Position numbers and translations under genes: made by a program. Of a stretch of 64,000 bases of DNA, positions 36,919 through 45,330 are shown piece by piece. This DNA comes from Syntrophaceae bacterium (lineage in GTDB: Bacteria; Desulfobacterota; Syntrophia; Syntrophales; UBA2192). Every line of letters starts with the position of its first letter. Positions within the stretch are counted from its first letter, which is position 1. Where the stretch lies: contig JABLXY010000002.1 in the NCBI GenBank assembly GCA_013177795.1, forward strand, positions 682,001-746,000, written 5' to 3'. Below the pieces are notes generated by a model. The model was not told the DNA's origin and did no database searches. It saw only the letters and a program-made list of their open reading frames with translations.

Positions 36919-37560
36919 ATGAAACGTCTCGTCGTCGGTTCCGCATTGGGTCTCGCGCTGCTCTGGGCGGTCGGACTCGATGCGTCGGCCCCGGTGAGGG
37001 TGACCATCACGGGATGCGTCACGGGGGGCGTGCTGATGTCGGAGAAGACGGACTTCGGCACCCATGTCAGCGAGGGGAAGTATCGCATCAAGCCGCGCAC
37101 GCCGAAGGGCGAGATGCTTGACCTCACCGCCCACGAGGGCAAGAGGATTGCCGTGGCGGGCCATCTCCTGCCCGGGGACCTGTTCTACGCCGAGTCGGCC
37201 TCCCTGCGCGTGCTGGGCCCCTGCGCGGCCCCGGCGAAGAAGGATCTCCCGCGGCAGATCAGTGACGATGAAGCCGACGAGATCGTCTGGGCCCTGCCCG
37301 AGTTGCAGGGCATGATCAAGCGCATGCAGGGGACGAAGGCCGCCCCCTTCTCGATGATCACGGCATACCCGAACCCGGAGGCCGAGCCGGGCAAACCCGG
37401 CGCCTTCTACGAGGTCTATGTCGGCGAGCGGCACGACACCCACACGGTGCGCGTCATGACCCTGATCATCGATGCGTACAGCGGGAAGGTGTCCGTCTAC
37501 GACGAGGCGGCCGACCGGGTCATCCCCATCGAGGAGTACCGGACACGGACAAGCAAATGA
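36919..37560 (+). CDS. Secreted protein, paralogue B
   Basis: A 213-residue exported protein with a signal peptide ending DASA. Its N-terminal domain matches paralogue A closely (VTITGCVTGGVLMSEKTDFG, YRIKPRTPKG, HLLPGDLFYAESA, VLGPC), indicating tandem duplication. Its C-terminal part instead resembles a PepSY-like or beta-lactamase-inhibitor-like fold (YEVYVGERHDTHTVRVMTL, IIDAYSGKVSVYDEA). ATG 36919 has AAGGAGGG at 9 nt; a GTG at 36913 is too close to it. Function is unknown. Confidence 0.72.
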   Translation: MKRLVVGSALGLALLWAVGLDASAPVRVTITGCVTGGVLMSEKTDFGTHVSEGKYRIKPRTPKGEMLDLTAHEGKRIAVAGHLLPGDLFYAESASLRVLGPCAAPAKKDLPRQISDDEADEIVWALPELQGMIKRMQGTKAAPFSMITAYPNPEAEPGKPGAFYEVYVGERHDTHTVRVMTLIIDAYSGKVSVYDEAADRVIPIEEYRTRTSK

Positions 37561-37737
37561 GCCGCAGCGTCCGGTCCGCCGTGACCGCCCCTGCACCGTA
37601 TCCACGGTTTCCGGAGACGAAATCCGGCGCCTCGCCCAGGCGGATCGTCGACGCCGTGAAGCAGGCCGGGGCGGTGTTGGGGACGGGAACCCGCACATCG
37701 ACGTCCCCGGACCCCGGCGCCTGATTCCTCTCTCGCC

Positions 37738-37773
37738 TTGACATTTGTAAGGAAGTAAGGAATCATTACTTCC
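37738..37773 (+). promoter_or_regulatory. Promoter with overlapping operator for the toxin-antitoxin pair
   Basis: TTGACA (37738-37743), a 17-bp spacer, then AATCAT (37761-37766). An inverted repeat with arms GGAAGTAA (37751-37758) and TTACTTCC (37766-37773) covers the -10 box, the expected place for autorepression by the AbrB-type antitoxin. Confidence 0.7.
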
Positions 37774-37788
37774 GTGAGGTAAGAAATC

Positions 37789-38034
37789 ATGCTGACCAAG
37801 AAAACCGCCAAGAACCAGCTGACGCTGCCGAAGGACATCGTGAGGGAATTCCCGGGCATCGAGTACTTCGACGCCGTCGTGGAGAAGCGCAGGATCGTCC
37901 TGACCCCCGTTCGGCTCGAGCCCGCCGATGGAACGCTCGAGACGGTGCGGAGGAAAATGAAGGCGCTGGGAATCACGGAGGAGGATGTCCGAAGGGCGGT
38001 GTCATGGGCAAGGGGCAAAAAGGCACGAGAGTAG
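37789..38034 (+). CDS. AbrB/MazE-like antitoxin
   Basis: An 81-residue protein with a swapped-hairpin DNA-binding N-terminus (KTAKNQLTLPKDIVREFPG, then VVEKRRIVLTPV) and a C-terminal helical tail that probably wraps the toxin. It overlaps the PIN gene by 31 bp. An inverted repeat over the promoter suggests autoregulation. GAGG precedes the ATG at 9 nt. Confidence 0.85.
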   Translation: MLTKKTAKNQLTLPKDIVREFPGIEYFDAVVEKRRIVLTPVRLEPADGTLETVRRKMKALGITEEDVRRAVSWARGKKARE

Positions 38035-38432
38035 TTCTCGATACGAATGTCCTCGTCTCGGCGCTGATTCTCGGGGGCCGGCTCGCGGCAATCGTGGACC
38101 TCTGGAAAGCGGGGGCGATCATCCCCGTCCTGTCGAGAGAGACCTTCGAGGAGTTCGGAAGGGTGCTCCGCTACCCCCGTTTCAAAATGACCGACGAAGA
38201 CATCCGGGCGATTGTCGAGAAAGAGGTTCTGCCTTATTTCGAGGTCGTCGAACCAAGGGAAGCACAAACCGGCCTAAGCGCGGACCCAGAGGACGACAAG
38301 TTCTTCTCTTGCGCCCTGGCCGGCAGGTGTGAATTTCTGGTGAGTGGAGACCGTCACATCCTTGCAATCAAGCGGCACGGCAGCGTGAGGGTCATCACGC
38401 CGAAACAGCTTCTCGAGAGGTTCTTGCCGTGA
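38004..38432 (+). CDS. PIN-domain ribonuclease toxin
   Basis: A 142-residue PIN nuclease. The acidic metal site is complete: D13 in VVLDTNVLVSAL, E50 in ETFEEFGRVLRYPRF, D97/D98 in SADPEDDKFFSCAL and D116 in LVSGDRHIL. It belongs to the group often annotated as putative toxin, PIN family. With the overlapping AbrB-type gene it forms a type II toxin-antitoxin module. The RNA target is unknown. Confidence 0.88.
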   Translation: MGKGQKGTRVVLDTNVLVSALILGGRLAAIVDLWKAGAIIPVLSRETFEEFGRVLRYPRFKMTDEDIRAIVEKEVLPYFEVVEPREAQTGLSADPEDDKFFSCALAGRCEFLVSGDRHILAIKRHGSVRVITPKQLLERFLP

Positions 38433-38469
38433 TCATGCACGCCGGCATGCAAAGGGCACGGCTTCCTCT

Positions 38470-39276
38470 TTAGGGTTCCGAACGGCCACGCTGCTCTGCG
38501 CCTTTCCGGGGAAACCAGGGGACAAAGGCGCTCGTGCGGCGCTTGTAGTCCGCGAAGGCGGGGTTCTTCTCCATGAACCGCTCCGTCATGGGGACGCCGG
38601 AGACGAAGAGGATGATGTACGTGATGGTCAGCGGCCCGATGACGGAGGCCCATCCCCAGGGCACCGACAGGGCCACGAGATAGAGGCCCCACCACATCGT
38701 GACCTCGCCGAAGTAGTTGGGGTGCCTCGAGTAGCGCCAGAGGCCCCTGTCCATGATCTTCCCCCGGTTGGCCGGATCCTTCACGAACCGGTCCAGCTGA
38801 AGGTCCGCGAGGGACTCGAAGGAAAACCCCGCCAGCCAGATCGCCACGCCCAGCACATCCAGCCAACCCAGGGGTCCCGCCGCGAAGGTGTTGATGAACA
38901 GCACCGGGGTGACGTTGAGCAGGAGGATGGCGCCCTGCAGCAGGAAGACCTGCAGGTAGCTCCGCACGACGAAGGACGACCCCCACTCCTCCCGCCACTT
39001 CCGGTACCTCTCGTCCTCGCCCTTGCCCCGGTTGCGCAGGTAGATCCGGACGGCGAGCCGCAGCCCCCAGCACAGCACCAGCAGGTTGGCGACCCACTGC
39101 CGGGCGGAGAAGGACCCGTACAGAAGAAACGTGGCCCAGGCCGCAAGGATGAACCCCGGGCCCCAGGCCACGTCGGCGATGCTGTTGTCCCGGCGCCCGA
39201 GGGCGAGCAGGAACAGGGCCGTCATGTACACGAAGAGGATTGCCGCGGCGGCGGAAAGGGTGTTCCACAGCGCCAT
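38470..39276 (-). CDS. DUF1295/steroid 5-alpha-reductase-like membrane protein
   Basis: A 268-residue membrane protein with about seven helices. Diagnostic segments are SIADVAWGPGFILAAW, KIMDRGLWRYSRHPNYFGE and a final ERFMEKNPAFADYKRRTSAF. The family is related to steroid 5-alpha-reductases and isoprenylcysteine methyltransferases. The bacterial substrate is unknown, possibly a lipid enone. It is followed upstream by a DUF2177 gene in the same direction. Confidence 0.88.
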   Translation of the reverse strand: MALWNTLSAAAAILFVYMTALFLLALGRRDNSIADVAWGPGFILAAWATFLLYGSFSARQWVANLLVLCWGLRLAVRIYLRNRGKGEDERYRKWREEWGSSFVVRSYLQVFLLQGAILLLNVTPVLFINTFAAGPLGWLDVLGVAIWLAGFSFESLADLQLDRFVKDPANRGKIMDRGLWRYSRHPNYFGEVTMWWGLYLVALSVPWGWASVIGPLTITYIILFVSGVPMTERFMEKNPAFADYKRRTSAFVPWFPRKGAEQRGRSEP

Positions 39277-39345
39277 CGAATCACCTCGCTTGCGTCCTCG
39301 GCGGGCCGGCCTGCCGGGCTGCCGCGGTCAATCGGTCATCCGCCC

Positions 39346-39747
39346 TCAGGGCATCAGCCACCGGCCGATCAGAAAGCTCGCGGCCGAGACGCTTGCCGTC
39401 AGGACGATGCCCCAGAGAATGTCCACCACGACGACGGAGACCGGCCAGTCCCGCAGCGTCGCCAGGTTCGTGAGGTCGTAGGTGGCATAGGCGAAGAACC
39501 CGAAGAGACCCCCGAGGAGTGCCGCCCCGGCCAGTGAGCCGCTCTCCAGGGCCGGCAGGGTCGCGAAGATCAGGATCCCGAGGATGTAGAGCAGGTAGAA
39601 CAGGATCGCGGCAGGCCAGTTGACGCTCGGCCTCAGCAGCGGGCCCAGGCGGCTGCGGTAGAATGCCCGGGCCGCGAAGCCCAGCCAGACCATGTCGATG
39701 GCGAAGAACACGGGCACGGTCAGCAGGTACAGGTAGACCAGGTCCAT
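39346..39747 (-). CDS. DUF2177 family membrane protein
   Basis: A 133-residue protein with four membrane helices, starting MDLVYLYLLTVPVFFAIDMV and containing GFFAYATYDLTNLATLRDWP, matching DUF2177. GGAGGTG sits 5-6 nt before ATG 39747; the longer frame to 39792 adds a proline-rich leader without support. DUF2177 and DUF1295 genes are often neighbours. Function is unknown. Confidence 0.88.
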   Translation of the reverse strand: MDLVYLYLLTVPVFFAIDMVWLGFAARAFYRSRLGPLLRPSVNWPAAILFYLLYILGILIFATLPALESGSLAGAALLGGLFGFFAYATYDLTNLATLRDWPVSVVVVDILWGIVLTASVSAASFLIGRWLMP

Positions 39748-39933
39748 GGGGCACCTCCGGGGATCCGGGGAGGGGGGTCCCCGATGTTTCAACCGCTGCT
39801 GCCGCGGACATCGCGCTCCGGCCCGGCGGGCCGCGTCATCGGTTGTGTGAAATCTCTTCTATCCACTAAGGGTGCCCGGCCGCATTGTCAAGGGATTCTT
39901 GACGGCCTGACCGGAACGCGGCCCGCCGGCCGC

Positions 39934-39969
39934 AAAAAAAGGGCGGCCATCGCGGCCGCCCCTTTTTTT
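39934..39969. terminator. Terminator, possibly bidirectional
   Basis: A7 followed by GGGCGGCC, a short loop, then GGCCGCCC and T7. The A-run and T-run on opposite sides allow function on both strands; on the minus strand it would end the CMD transcript. Confidence 0.82.
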
Positions 39970-40004
39970 GCAATTGCTGCCTGCTGCATCAGAAAGTGGA
40001 TTCT

Positions 40005-40055
40005 TCCCCCTCACCGCTTATCCTCTCCCTCCGGGGGAGAGGACGATTAGGGTTG
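40005..40055. repeat. Extragenic palindromic repeat, CTCTCCC/GGGAGAG type, copy 1
   Basis: CCCCCTCACC, then TCCTCTCCCTCCGGGGGAGA, then GGACG...GGGTTG. The same arrangement recurs at 48731-48780. Confidence 0.7.
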
Positions 40056-40062
40056 CTTCGCG

Positions 40063-40455
40063 TCATTTCAAGGGCCACTCGCCGCGCTCCTTCAGCACCT
40101 CGCGGTAGACGTGCAGGGCGTCGTTCACGGCGGGCATGCCGGCGTAGGTCGAGAGCTGGAAGATGATCTCGGCGATCTTCCGGGGGTCGCAGCCCACGTT
40201 GAGGGCCGCGTTGACGTGGAGCTTGAACTCCTCCGTGGCGCGCAGGGCCGCCAGCATGGCCACGGCTGCATACTGCCGCTCCTGCAGGGTCAGCACGGTG
40301 CGGGAGTAGAGGTTGCCGGTGATGTGCCGGGAGAGGTCGTTGGCCAGCTCCTTGTCGAACTGGCGCCACATCAGGTAGGGCGGGTCCATCTTGATGCCCT
40401 TCCCGAAGAGTTTCGCTGCTGTTTCCTGTGTCCTCTTGTTGATGTCGTCGCTCAC
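40063..40455 (-). CDS. Carboxymuconolactone decarboxylase family protein
   Basis: A 130-residue CMD-fold protein with LTLQERQYAAVAMLAALRAT and PRKIAEIIFQLSTYAGMPAV, the pattern of gamma-CMD-like proteins. The AhpD CXXC is absent; a lone Cys lies in NVGCDPRK. The GTG start at 40455 is chosen because AGGAGGT lies 7 nt upstream; the ORF extends further but without a binding site. Substrate is unknown. Confidence 0.85.
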   Translation of the reverse strand: MSDDINKRTQETAAKLFGKGIKMDPPYLMWRQFDKELANDLSRHITGNLYSRTVLTLQERQYAAVAMLAALRATEEFKLHVNAALNVGCDPRKIAEIIFQLSTYAGMPAVNDALHVYREVLKERGEWPLK

Positions 40456-40548
40456 GATCCTACCTCCTCCTTTGGATTCTTCGGTTCGCCTCGGCTCTTT
40501 CGCTGCGCCGTTATTAATGGAACCGGCGCAGGGTGTCAAGCCTGAATC

Positions 40549-40650
40549 ATGGAGCGATGGAATGATGGGATACGGGGTTGTGGACAGGGAGCATTCCCGT
40601 ATCCCCCGTCATTCCATGATCCCAGTATTCCCATGCTCCATTCCGTCCGG
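40549..40650. repeat. Word-periodic palindrome, 8-bp type TGGAATNN, copy 3
   Basis: The left arm contains TGGAGCGA, TGGAATGA, TGGGATAC, GGGGTTGT. The right arm on the other strand contains TGGAGCAT, GGGAATAC, TGGGATCA, TGGAATGA. It abuts the stop codon of the histone-deacetylase-family gene. Confidence 0.8.
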
Positions 40651-41964
40651 TCATTTGACGACGTACACGTCCCGATCCCGGTCCTGCAGCACGAGGTAGT
40701 GCACGCCCTGCTTGGCCTTGTCGACGCCGTGGAAGTGCCTCTCGCCCTCGAGGCGGCACAGATCGCAGCTGCGGCTCGGGATGATGACGGCGTAGACGCG
40801 GTTGCCGGTGCTCGCCATGGAGTTGACGGCGATGAACCCCCCGCAGTCGTTGCAGATCCGCACGGTCTCCTCCTGCTGCTCCCGGATGCCGTCGGTGTCG
40901 TAGTAGATGTTGCGGTTGCGGCGGGCGTACCTGGCGCCCTTGACGATCTCGGCCTTGAAGGTGTGGCGCCTCTTCCAGAGCTCGAGGACGTCCTTCGACA
41001 TCTCCCGGATGTACCGGGTGATCTCGTCGGACTGGCGGAGGGCGCCGGGGTCGTAGTCCGGCTCGCGGACGTGGCTGTAGTCGAGCCCCGCCATGGCCAG
41101 GATGATGCCCACGTTGACGTAGGGCAGGGCGCCCTCGATGGAGTAGCCGCCCTCGAGGACGGCGATGTCGGGCTTGAGCCGCTCGTTGAGCCTGGCGTAT
41201 CCCTGCGCGGAGAAGCGCATGTTCGTGATGGGGTCCGTGTAGTGGTTGTCCTGGCCTGCCGAGTTGATGACGAGATCGGGCTTGAACTCCTGCACGATGG
41301 GCAGGATCACCTCCTCCAGCACGTGGAGGAAGCCCTCGTCGGAGGTCTCCGGCGGCAGGGGGATGTTGATCGTCGTCCCCAGGGCGTTGGGCCCGCCGAA
41401 CTCGTCGGGGAAGCCCGAGCCGGGGTAGAGGGTCCTGCCGTCCTGGTGGATCGAGATGCAGAGCGTGTCGGGGTCGTGCCAGTAGATGTCCTGGGTGCCG
41501 TCGCCGTGGTGGCAGTCCGTGTCGATGACGGCCACGCGCCGGTGGCCGTACTTGCGGCGGATGTGCTCGATCATCACGGCCTCGATGTTGATGTTGCAGA
41601 AGCCGCGGGCGCCGTGCACGACGCGCATGGCGTGGTGCCCCGGGGGCCGCACGAGGGCGAAGGCGTTGTCCACGGCGCCCTCGAGCACCTTTTCGGCCGC
41701 CGTGATCGCGCCGCCCGCCGAGATGAGGTGGCTCTCGGTGATGACGCTCCTCGCGTCGGGGACGCAGATGTGGATGCGGTTGATGTCCTCGATCGTGGCG
41801 AGGCCCGGCTTGTACTCCACGATGTTCTCGAAGTCCAGCAGCCCTTCCTCGAAGACCTGGTCCTGCGTGTAGAGCAGGCGCTCCTCCCGCTCGGGGTGCG
41901 TGGGCGAGATGGCCCAGTCGAAGGCGGGAAAGAAGACGAGCCCCGTTTTCCTGCGTTGCGTCAT
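40651..41964 (-). CDS. Histone deacetylase family protein with C-terminal zinc ribbon
   Basis: A 437-residue protein of the HDAC/acetoin utilisation (AcuC/AphA) family of zinc amidohydrolases. Active-site stretches are ALVRPPGHHAM, DTDCHHGDGTQDIY (Asp/His), SAGQDNHYTDP and VLEGGYSIEGALPY. After about residue 310 a charged linker leads to a C-terminal segment with ICNDCGG and SCDLCR, two CXXC pairs likely to bind zinc; this is unusual in the family. It starts ATG 41964 in an ATGA overlap with the HyuA gene. The substrate could be an acetylated polyamine or lysine. Co-occurrence with a hydantoinase hints at amide or lactam metabolism. Confidence 0.87.
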   Translation of the reverse strand: MTQRRKTGLVFFPAFDWAISPTHPEREERLLYTQDQVFEEGLLDFENIVEYKPGLATIEDINRIHICVPDARSVITESHLISAGGAITAAEKVLEGAVDNAFALVRPPGHHAMRVVHGARGFCNINIEAVMIEHIRRKYGHRRVAVIDTDCHHGDGTQDIYWHDPDTLCISIHQDGRTLYPGSGFPDEFGGPNALGTTINIPLPPETSDEGFLHVLEEVILPIVQEFKPDLVINSAGQDNHYTDPITNMRFSAQGYARLNERLKPDIAVLEGGYSIEGALPYVNVGIILAMAGLDYSHVREPDYDPGALRQSDEITRYIREMSKDVLELWKRRHTFKAEIVKGARYARRNRNIYYDTDGIREQQEETVRICNDCGGFIAVNSMASTGNRVYAVIIPSRSCDLCRLEGERHFHGVDKAKQGVHYLVLQDRDRDVYVVK

Positions 41965-43640
41965 GATCTCGGCCCCCCCTTCCCGAACCCCGCGATGAGG
42001 CCCGGCTTGACCTGGGCCTTGAGGCGGATGTTCTTGCCGGTCGCGTAGAAGCCCCGCACCATGTTGAACTCCTGGTCCTCGACGATCTCCGTCTCGATGT
42101 CCGGCTCGACGGCGCCGAGCCTGCGGGCCCGCTCCCGGAGCCTCTCCATGCCGATCCGGAGGATGTCCCTGCGGGTGAAGTGGGCCGGGATCTTCACCTC
42201 GAGCCCCTCCTCGGCGATGGTGAGGCTGCCGCGCTCCGTCTCGGCCAGCAGCGTGATCTCCGCCGTCGTCCGCGCCAGGGCCGCCCCATAGGCGTTGGCC
42301 ACCTCGGCGTCGCGCGGGATCACGGCCTCGCAGCCCAGCAGTTCCCCCAGCCTTGACGCCACGGCGCCCGCGGGCCCGCCCACGATGAAGAGCCGCTTCG
42401 GCCGGAGCGTTTTCCCCTCCAGCAGCTCGTGGATCGTGTAGACGGGCTTGTTGTTGACCTCCTCGACCATGGCGTCCACCGCCGAGGCAATGTCCCGGCA
42501 GGTCTTCTCGAAGATCGCCCGGGCCGCCTCGGCCACGGGAAGGTTCAGCTTGCCGGCGATTTCCGCCACGGCCGTCTGTGCCTTGGCCGCATCGCCGATC
42601 CGCGTGAGCCCGAGGACGATCATCGCGTCCGTCGGGGTGGGCCAGGGGCCGCCGAAGGCCGCCGCGGGCCCCTCGCGCCGGGGCCCGATGACCAGCCGGC
42701 CGTCGTCCACGCGGACCCGGCTGTCGCCGCCGAGACCGAGGGACCGCGTCTTGAGGCCGCGGATGAGCGTCCGGTGCCCCTCGATGGTCACGCCCAGCGG
42801 TTCGAGCAGGGGCACCCCGTCGGCCAGCAGGGCGATGTCCGTCGTCGTGCCGCCCATGTCGACGGCGACGGCGTCGGCGCCGGCGCAGTCCGCGAGGCTC
42901 AGGATGCCCATGACACTTGCCGCCGGTCCCGAGAGAATCGTCTGCACAGGCTGCTCGGCGGACCGGCGGATCTCGAAGGTCCCGCCGTCGGCCTTGAGGA
43001 TGTACAGGGGGGCCTTGATGCCTGCGCGCGCCGCGAACTCGAGGATCTCGTCCACGAATCGGCTGTAGAGGTCGTGGACCGAGGCGTTCAGGTAGGTCGT
43101 GGCGATGCGGCGGCGGAAATTGAGATTGCCCGACATGCGGTGGCCGAGGGAGACGTGACGGAAGCCGCTCCGGACCAGCTCGCCGATCTGGTTTTCGTGC
43201 GCGGGGTTTCGCGTGCTGAACTTGCACACGACGCCGAGGTGCGCGATGCCCGATGCCTTCAGGCCCGCTGCCGCCTCCTCGACCTCGCCTTTCTTGATCG
43301 GGGCGACCTCGATGCCCCGGTTGCTCACGTAGCCGGAGACGAAGCGCATGTCCTCGCTGATCCGCAGGTCTTCCGGGGCGAGGCCCGGCCCGCTCGCGAC
43401 GATCATGCCGACGCGGTCGGTCTTCCCCTGCACGATGGCGTTGGTGGAGAGGGTGGTGCTGAAGACGACGCGCTCGAGCGCGGAGAGGTCCTCGTCGCGC
43501 AGGATATCGTCCATCACGCCGATGAGCGACGAGACGAGATGCCGCTGGTTCGTGGGGACCTTGGTTTTCTTCTTGACCTGGAAGTTGTCGAGAAGGACGG
43601 CGTCCGTGTGGGTGCCCCCGACGTCTATGCCGAGAATCAT
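41961..43640 (-). CDS. Hydantoinase/oxoprolinase family protein (HyuA-like)
   Basis: A 559-residue ATP-dependent amidohydrolase or carboxylase subunit. The actin-fold phosphate-binding site is ILGIDVGGTHTDAVLLDN. Further motifs are VFSTTLSTNAIVQGK, LSGPAASVMGI, VDMGGTTTDIALL and IVGGPAGAVAS. N-methylhydantoinase A, 5-oxoprolinase and acetone/acetophenone carboxylase subunits share this architecture. At 559 residues it is shorter than full HyuA (about 690), lacking part of the C-terminal domain. No HyuB is present. It overlaps the HDAC-family gene by 4 nt. Confidence 0.85.
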   Translation of the reverse strand: MILGIDVGGTHTDAVLLDNFQVKKKTKVPTNQRHLVSSLIGVMDDILRDEDLSALERVVFSTTLSTNAIVQGKTDRVGMIVASGPGLAPEDLRISEDMRFVSGYVSNRGIEVAPIKKGEVEEAAAGLKASGIAHLGVVCKFSTRNPAHENQIGELVRSGFRHVSLGHRMSGNLNFRRRIATTYLNASVHDLYSRFVDEILEFAARAGIKAPLYILKADGGTFEIRRSAEQPVQTILSGPAASVMGILSLADCAGADAVAVDMGGTTTDIALLADGVPLLEPLGVTIEGHRTLIRGLKTRSLGLGGDSRVRVDDGRLVIGPRREGPAAAFGGPWPTPTDAMIVLGLTRIGDAAKAQTAVAEIAGKLNLPVAEAARAIFEKTCRDIASAVDAMVEEVNNKPVYTIHELLEGKTLRPKRLFIVGGPAGAVASRLGELLGCEAVIPRDAEVANAYGAALARTTAEITLLAETERGSLTIAEEGLEVKIPAHFTRRDILRIGMERLRERARRLGAVEPDIETEIVEDQEFNMVRGFYATGKNIRLKAQVKPGLIAGFGKGGPRS

Positions 43641-43654
43641 GGAATCTCCTTTGG

Positions 43655-43757
43655 CCCAGGGCGAATGGCTTCGGGCTCAAGGCGAAAGAACATAAAAAAA
43701 GGAAAGGCCAAAGGCCTTGTGCCCTTAGCCTTCTGCCTTGCGCCTTTTGCCAACCCA
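43655..43757. repeat. Word-periodic palindrome, 7-bp type AAGGCNN
   Basis: The left arm reads AGGGCGA, ATGGCTT, CGGGCTC, AAGGCGA. The right arm on the other strand reads AAGGCGC, AAGGCAG, AAGGCTA, AGGGCAC, AAGGCCT. It lies in the 215-bp divergent gap upstream of the hydantoinase gene, 15 bp from its start codon. This is the only divergent-gap copy. Confidence 0.8.
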
Positions 43758-43855
43758 TAGCATATGCCGGGTGACCCCGTCAAATCATCCTTCGCCTTTT
43801 CAACGGGTCCGTTCTGCGATATAAGGTGCCGAACGACACGCAATCGTAAGGGTTC

Positions 43856-45301
43856 ATGCTCTCGCGGTACCGGCCCTTCCTCCAGACGCTTTTCGACCTT
43901 GCACCCGACCTCCACGTGGCCGGCGGGGCCGTGCTGGATTGCCTCCTGGGCACTCCGGTCGCCGACGTGGACATCGTCGTCCCGCCCGGGTCGGCCGGCC
44001 TTGCCTCCCGTTTCGCCGGGCAGACGGGGGGCACTAGGATCGCCTTCCGGGAAGGCGATCCGGACCGCACGACGGAGCGGGTCGCAATCCCGTCGGGGGA
44101 GGACACCCTGATCTTCGATTTCACCGTGCGGCGCGGCGCCTCCATCGAGGAGGACCTCGCGCTGCGGGATTTCACGGTGACGGCCATGGCCCTTCCCCTC
44201 GACGCGTTTCTGGCGGGGGATCTCTCGAGGCTCGTCGACCCGCTGGGGGGGCAGTCGGACCTCCGGGACGGGGTGATCCGGGCCGTCTCCGGCGAGGCCT
44301 TCCGCAGGGATCCGCTGAGGCTCCTGCGGGCCTTCCGCCTCTCGGCCGAACGGGGGTTCACCATCCACGCGGCGACCCTGGCGGGAATCCGGAATGACGC
44401 GCCGCTCCTTGCCGGGGTTGCGGGCGAGCGGGTCCGAGACGAGATCTTTCGCATCCTCGAGGTCACTCCCTGCCATCCCTTCATCGAGGCGATGGACCGG
44501 GTGGGCCTCCTCGGCGTGGTCTTTCCAGAAACGGAGGCTATGAAGGGCGTCGAGCAGAACGGCTACCACGCCCTCGACGTGTGGTCCCATTCGATGCTCA
44601 GCCTCAGGGAACTCGAGGCCGTGATGTCTAATCCCCGGGAGGAGTTCGGCGATGCCGGGGCCGATTTCCCGGGTTACCTGTCCGGCGGGTTCGTCCGGGG
44701 CCGCAGCCGGGGGGCTCTTTTGAAGCTGGCGGCCCTCCTGCACGATGCCGGCAAGCCGCAGAAGGCGAGCCGCGGCGCAGGGGGCGAGACGCACTTCTAC
44801 GGCCATGCCGCGGCCGGCGGGACCGTGGCCGATGCCGTGGCGCAGAGGCTGCGGCTTGCGAGGACCGAGCGGGATTACCTGTGCCTTCTCGTGTCGAGCC
44901 ACATGCACCTTGTGCACCTGACGGCCCAGCCCGCGCGGACGAAAAAGGCGGTCTTGCACTTTTTCAGGAAATACGGCGAAGATTACCGGGCCCTGTTCAT
45001 GCTGTTTGCGGCCGACACGCGGGCAACCGTCGGCCCGAAGATGACCCCCGGGAGGCTCCGCGGCATTCGGGAGGCCGTGGCGGGGATGCTCCGTGTCTTC
45101 GAGACGGAGCTGCAGCCGCGCTTCAGGGAGCCTCCGCTGGTTACCGGGCGGGACCTGGTGGAGCGCTTCGGCCTGCGCGAGGGGCCCCTGATCGGCGACA
45201 TCCTGCGCGAGGTCGAGGACGCGAGGCTGGAGGGGCGCCTTCACGACCGGGAAAGCGCCCTGGAGTATGCGGCGGTACTGCTGAAGGAGGACAAGCAGTA
45301 A
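43856..45301 (+). CDS. CCA-adding enzyme/poly(A) polymerase family protein with HD domain
   Basis: A 481-residue class II nucleotidyltransferase. It has LHVAGGAVLDCLLGTPVADV with DVDIVV supplying the catalytic aspartates. The RdRxxTV-like box is LALRDFTVTAMALPL and the ERxxxE-like segment is RDPLRLLRAFRLSAE. A C-terminal HD phosphohydrolase domain shows LLHDAGKPQ and the metal-binding HD. It adds CCA to tRNA 3' ends or poly(A) tails; the subtype cannot be told from sequence reading alone. It is followed by a dispersed repeat. Confidence 0.9.
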   Translation: MLSRYRPFLQTLFDLAPDLHVAGGAVLDCLLGTPVADVDIVVPPGSAGLASRFAGQTGGTRIAFREGDPDRTTERVAIPSGEDTLIFDFTVRRGASIEEDLALRDFTVTAMALPLDAFLAGDLSRLVDPLGGQSDLRDGVIRAVSGEAFRRDPLRLLRAFRLSAERGFTIHAATLAGIRNDAPLLAGVAGERVRDEIFRILEVTPCHPFIEAMDRVGLLGVVFPETEAMKGVEQNGYHALDVWSHSMLSLRELEAVMSNPREEFGDAGADFPGYLSGGFVRGRSRGALLKLAALLHDAGKPQKASRGAGGETHFYGHAAAGGTVADAVAQRLRLARTERDYLCLLVSSHMHLVHLTAQPARTKKAVLHFFRKYGEDYRALFMLFAADTRATVGPKMTPGRLRGIREAVAGMLRVFETELQPRFREPPLVTGRDLVERFGLREGPLIGDILREVEDARLEGRLHDRESALEYAAVLLKEDKQ

Positions 45302-45330
45302 CTGCACGTTTTCGAATGTCAGTTGATCCT

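Larger units (their letters stand above)
39748..40062. other. Non-coding gap with terminator and extragenic palindrome
   Basis: About 315 bp between the DUF2177 and CMD genes. It holds the hairpin at 39934-39969 and the repeat at 40005-40055. I see no plausible ORF in the remainder. Confidence 0.6.

Noticed and set aside
40651-43758. Apparent 1035-residue fusion including the histone-deacetylase-family protein
   Set aside because: The first 600 codons are an out-of-frame reading of the hyuA gene. The real protein starts at 41964 in an ATGA overlap.
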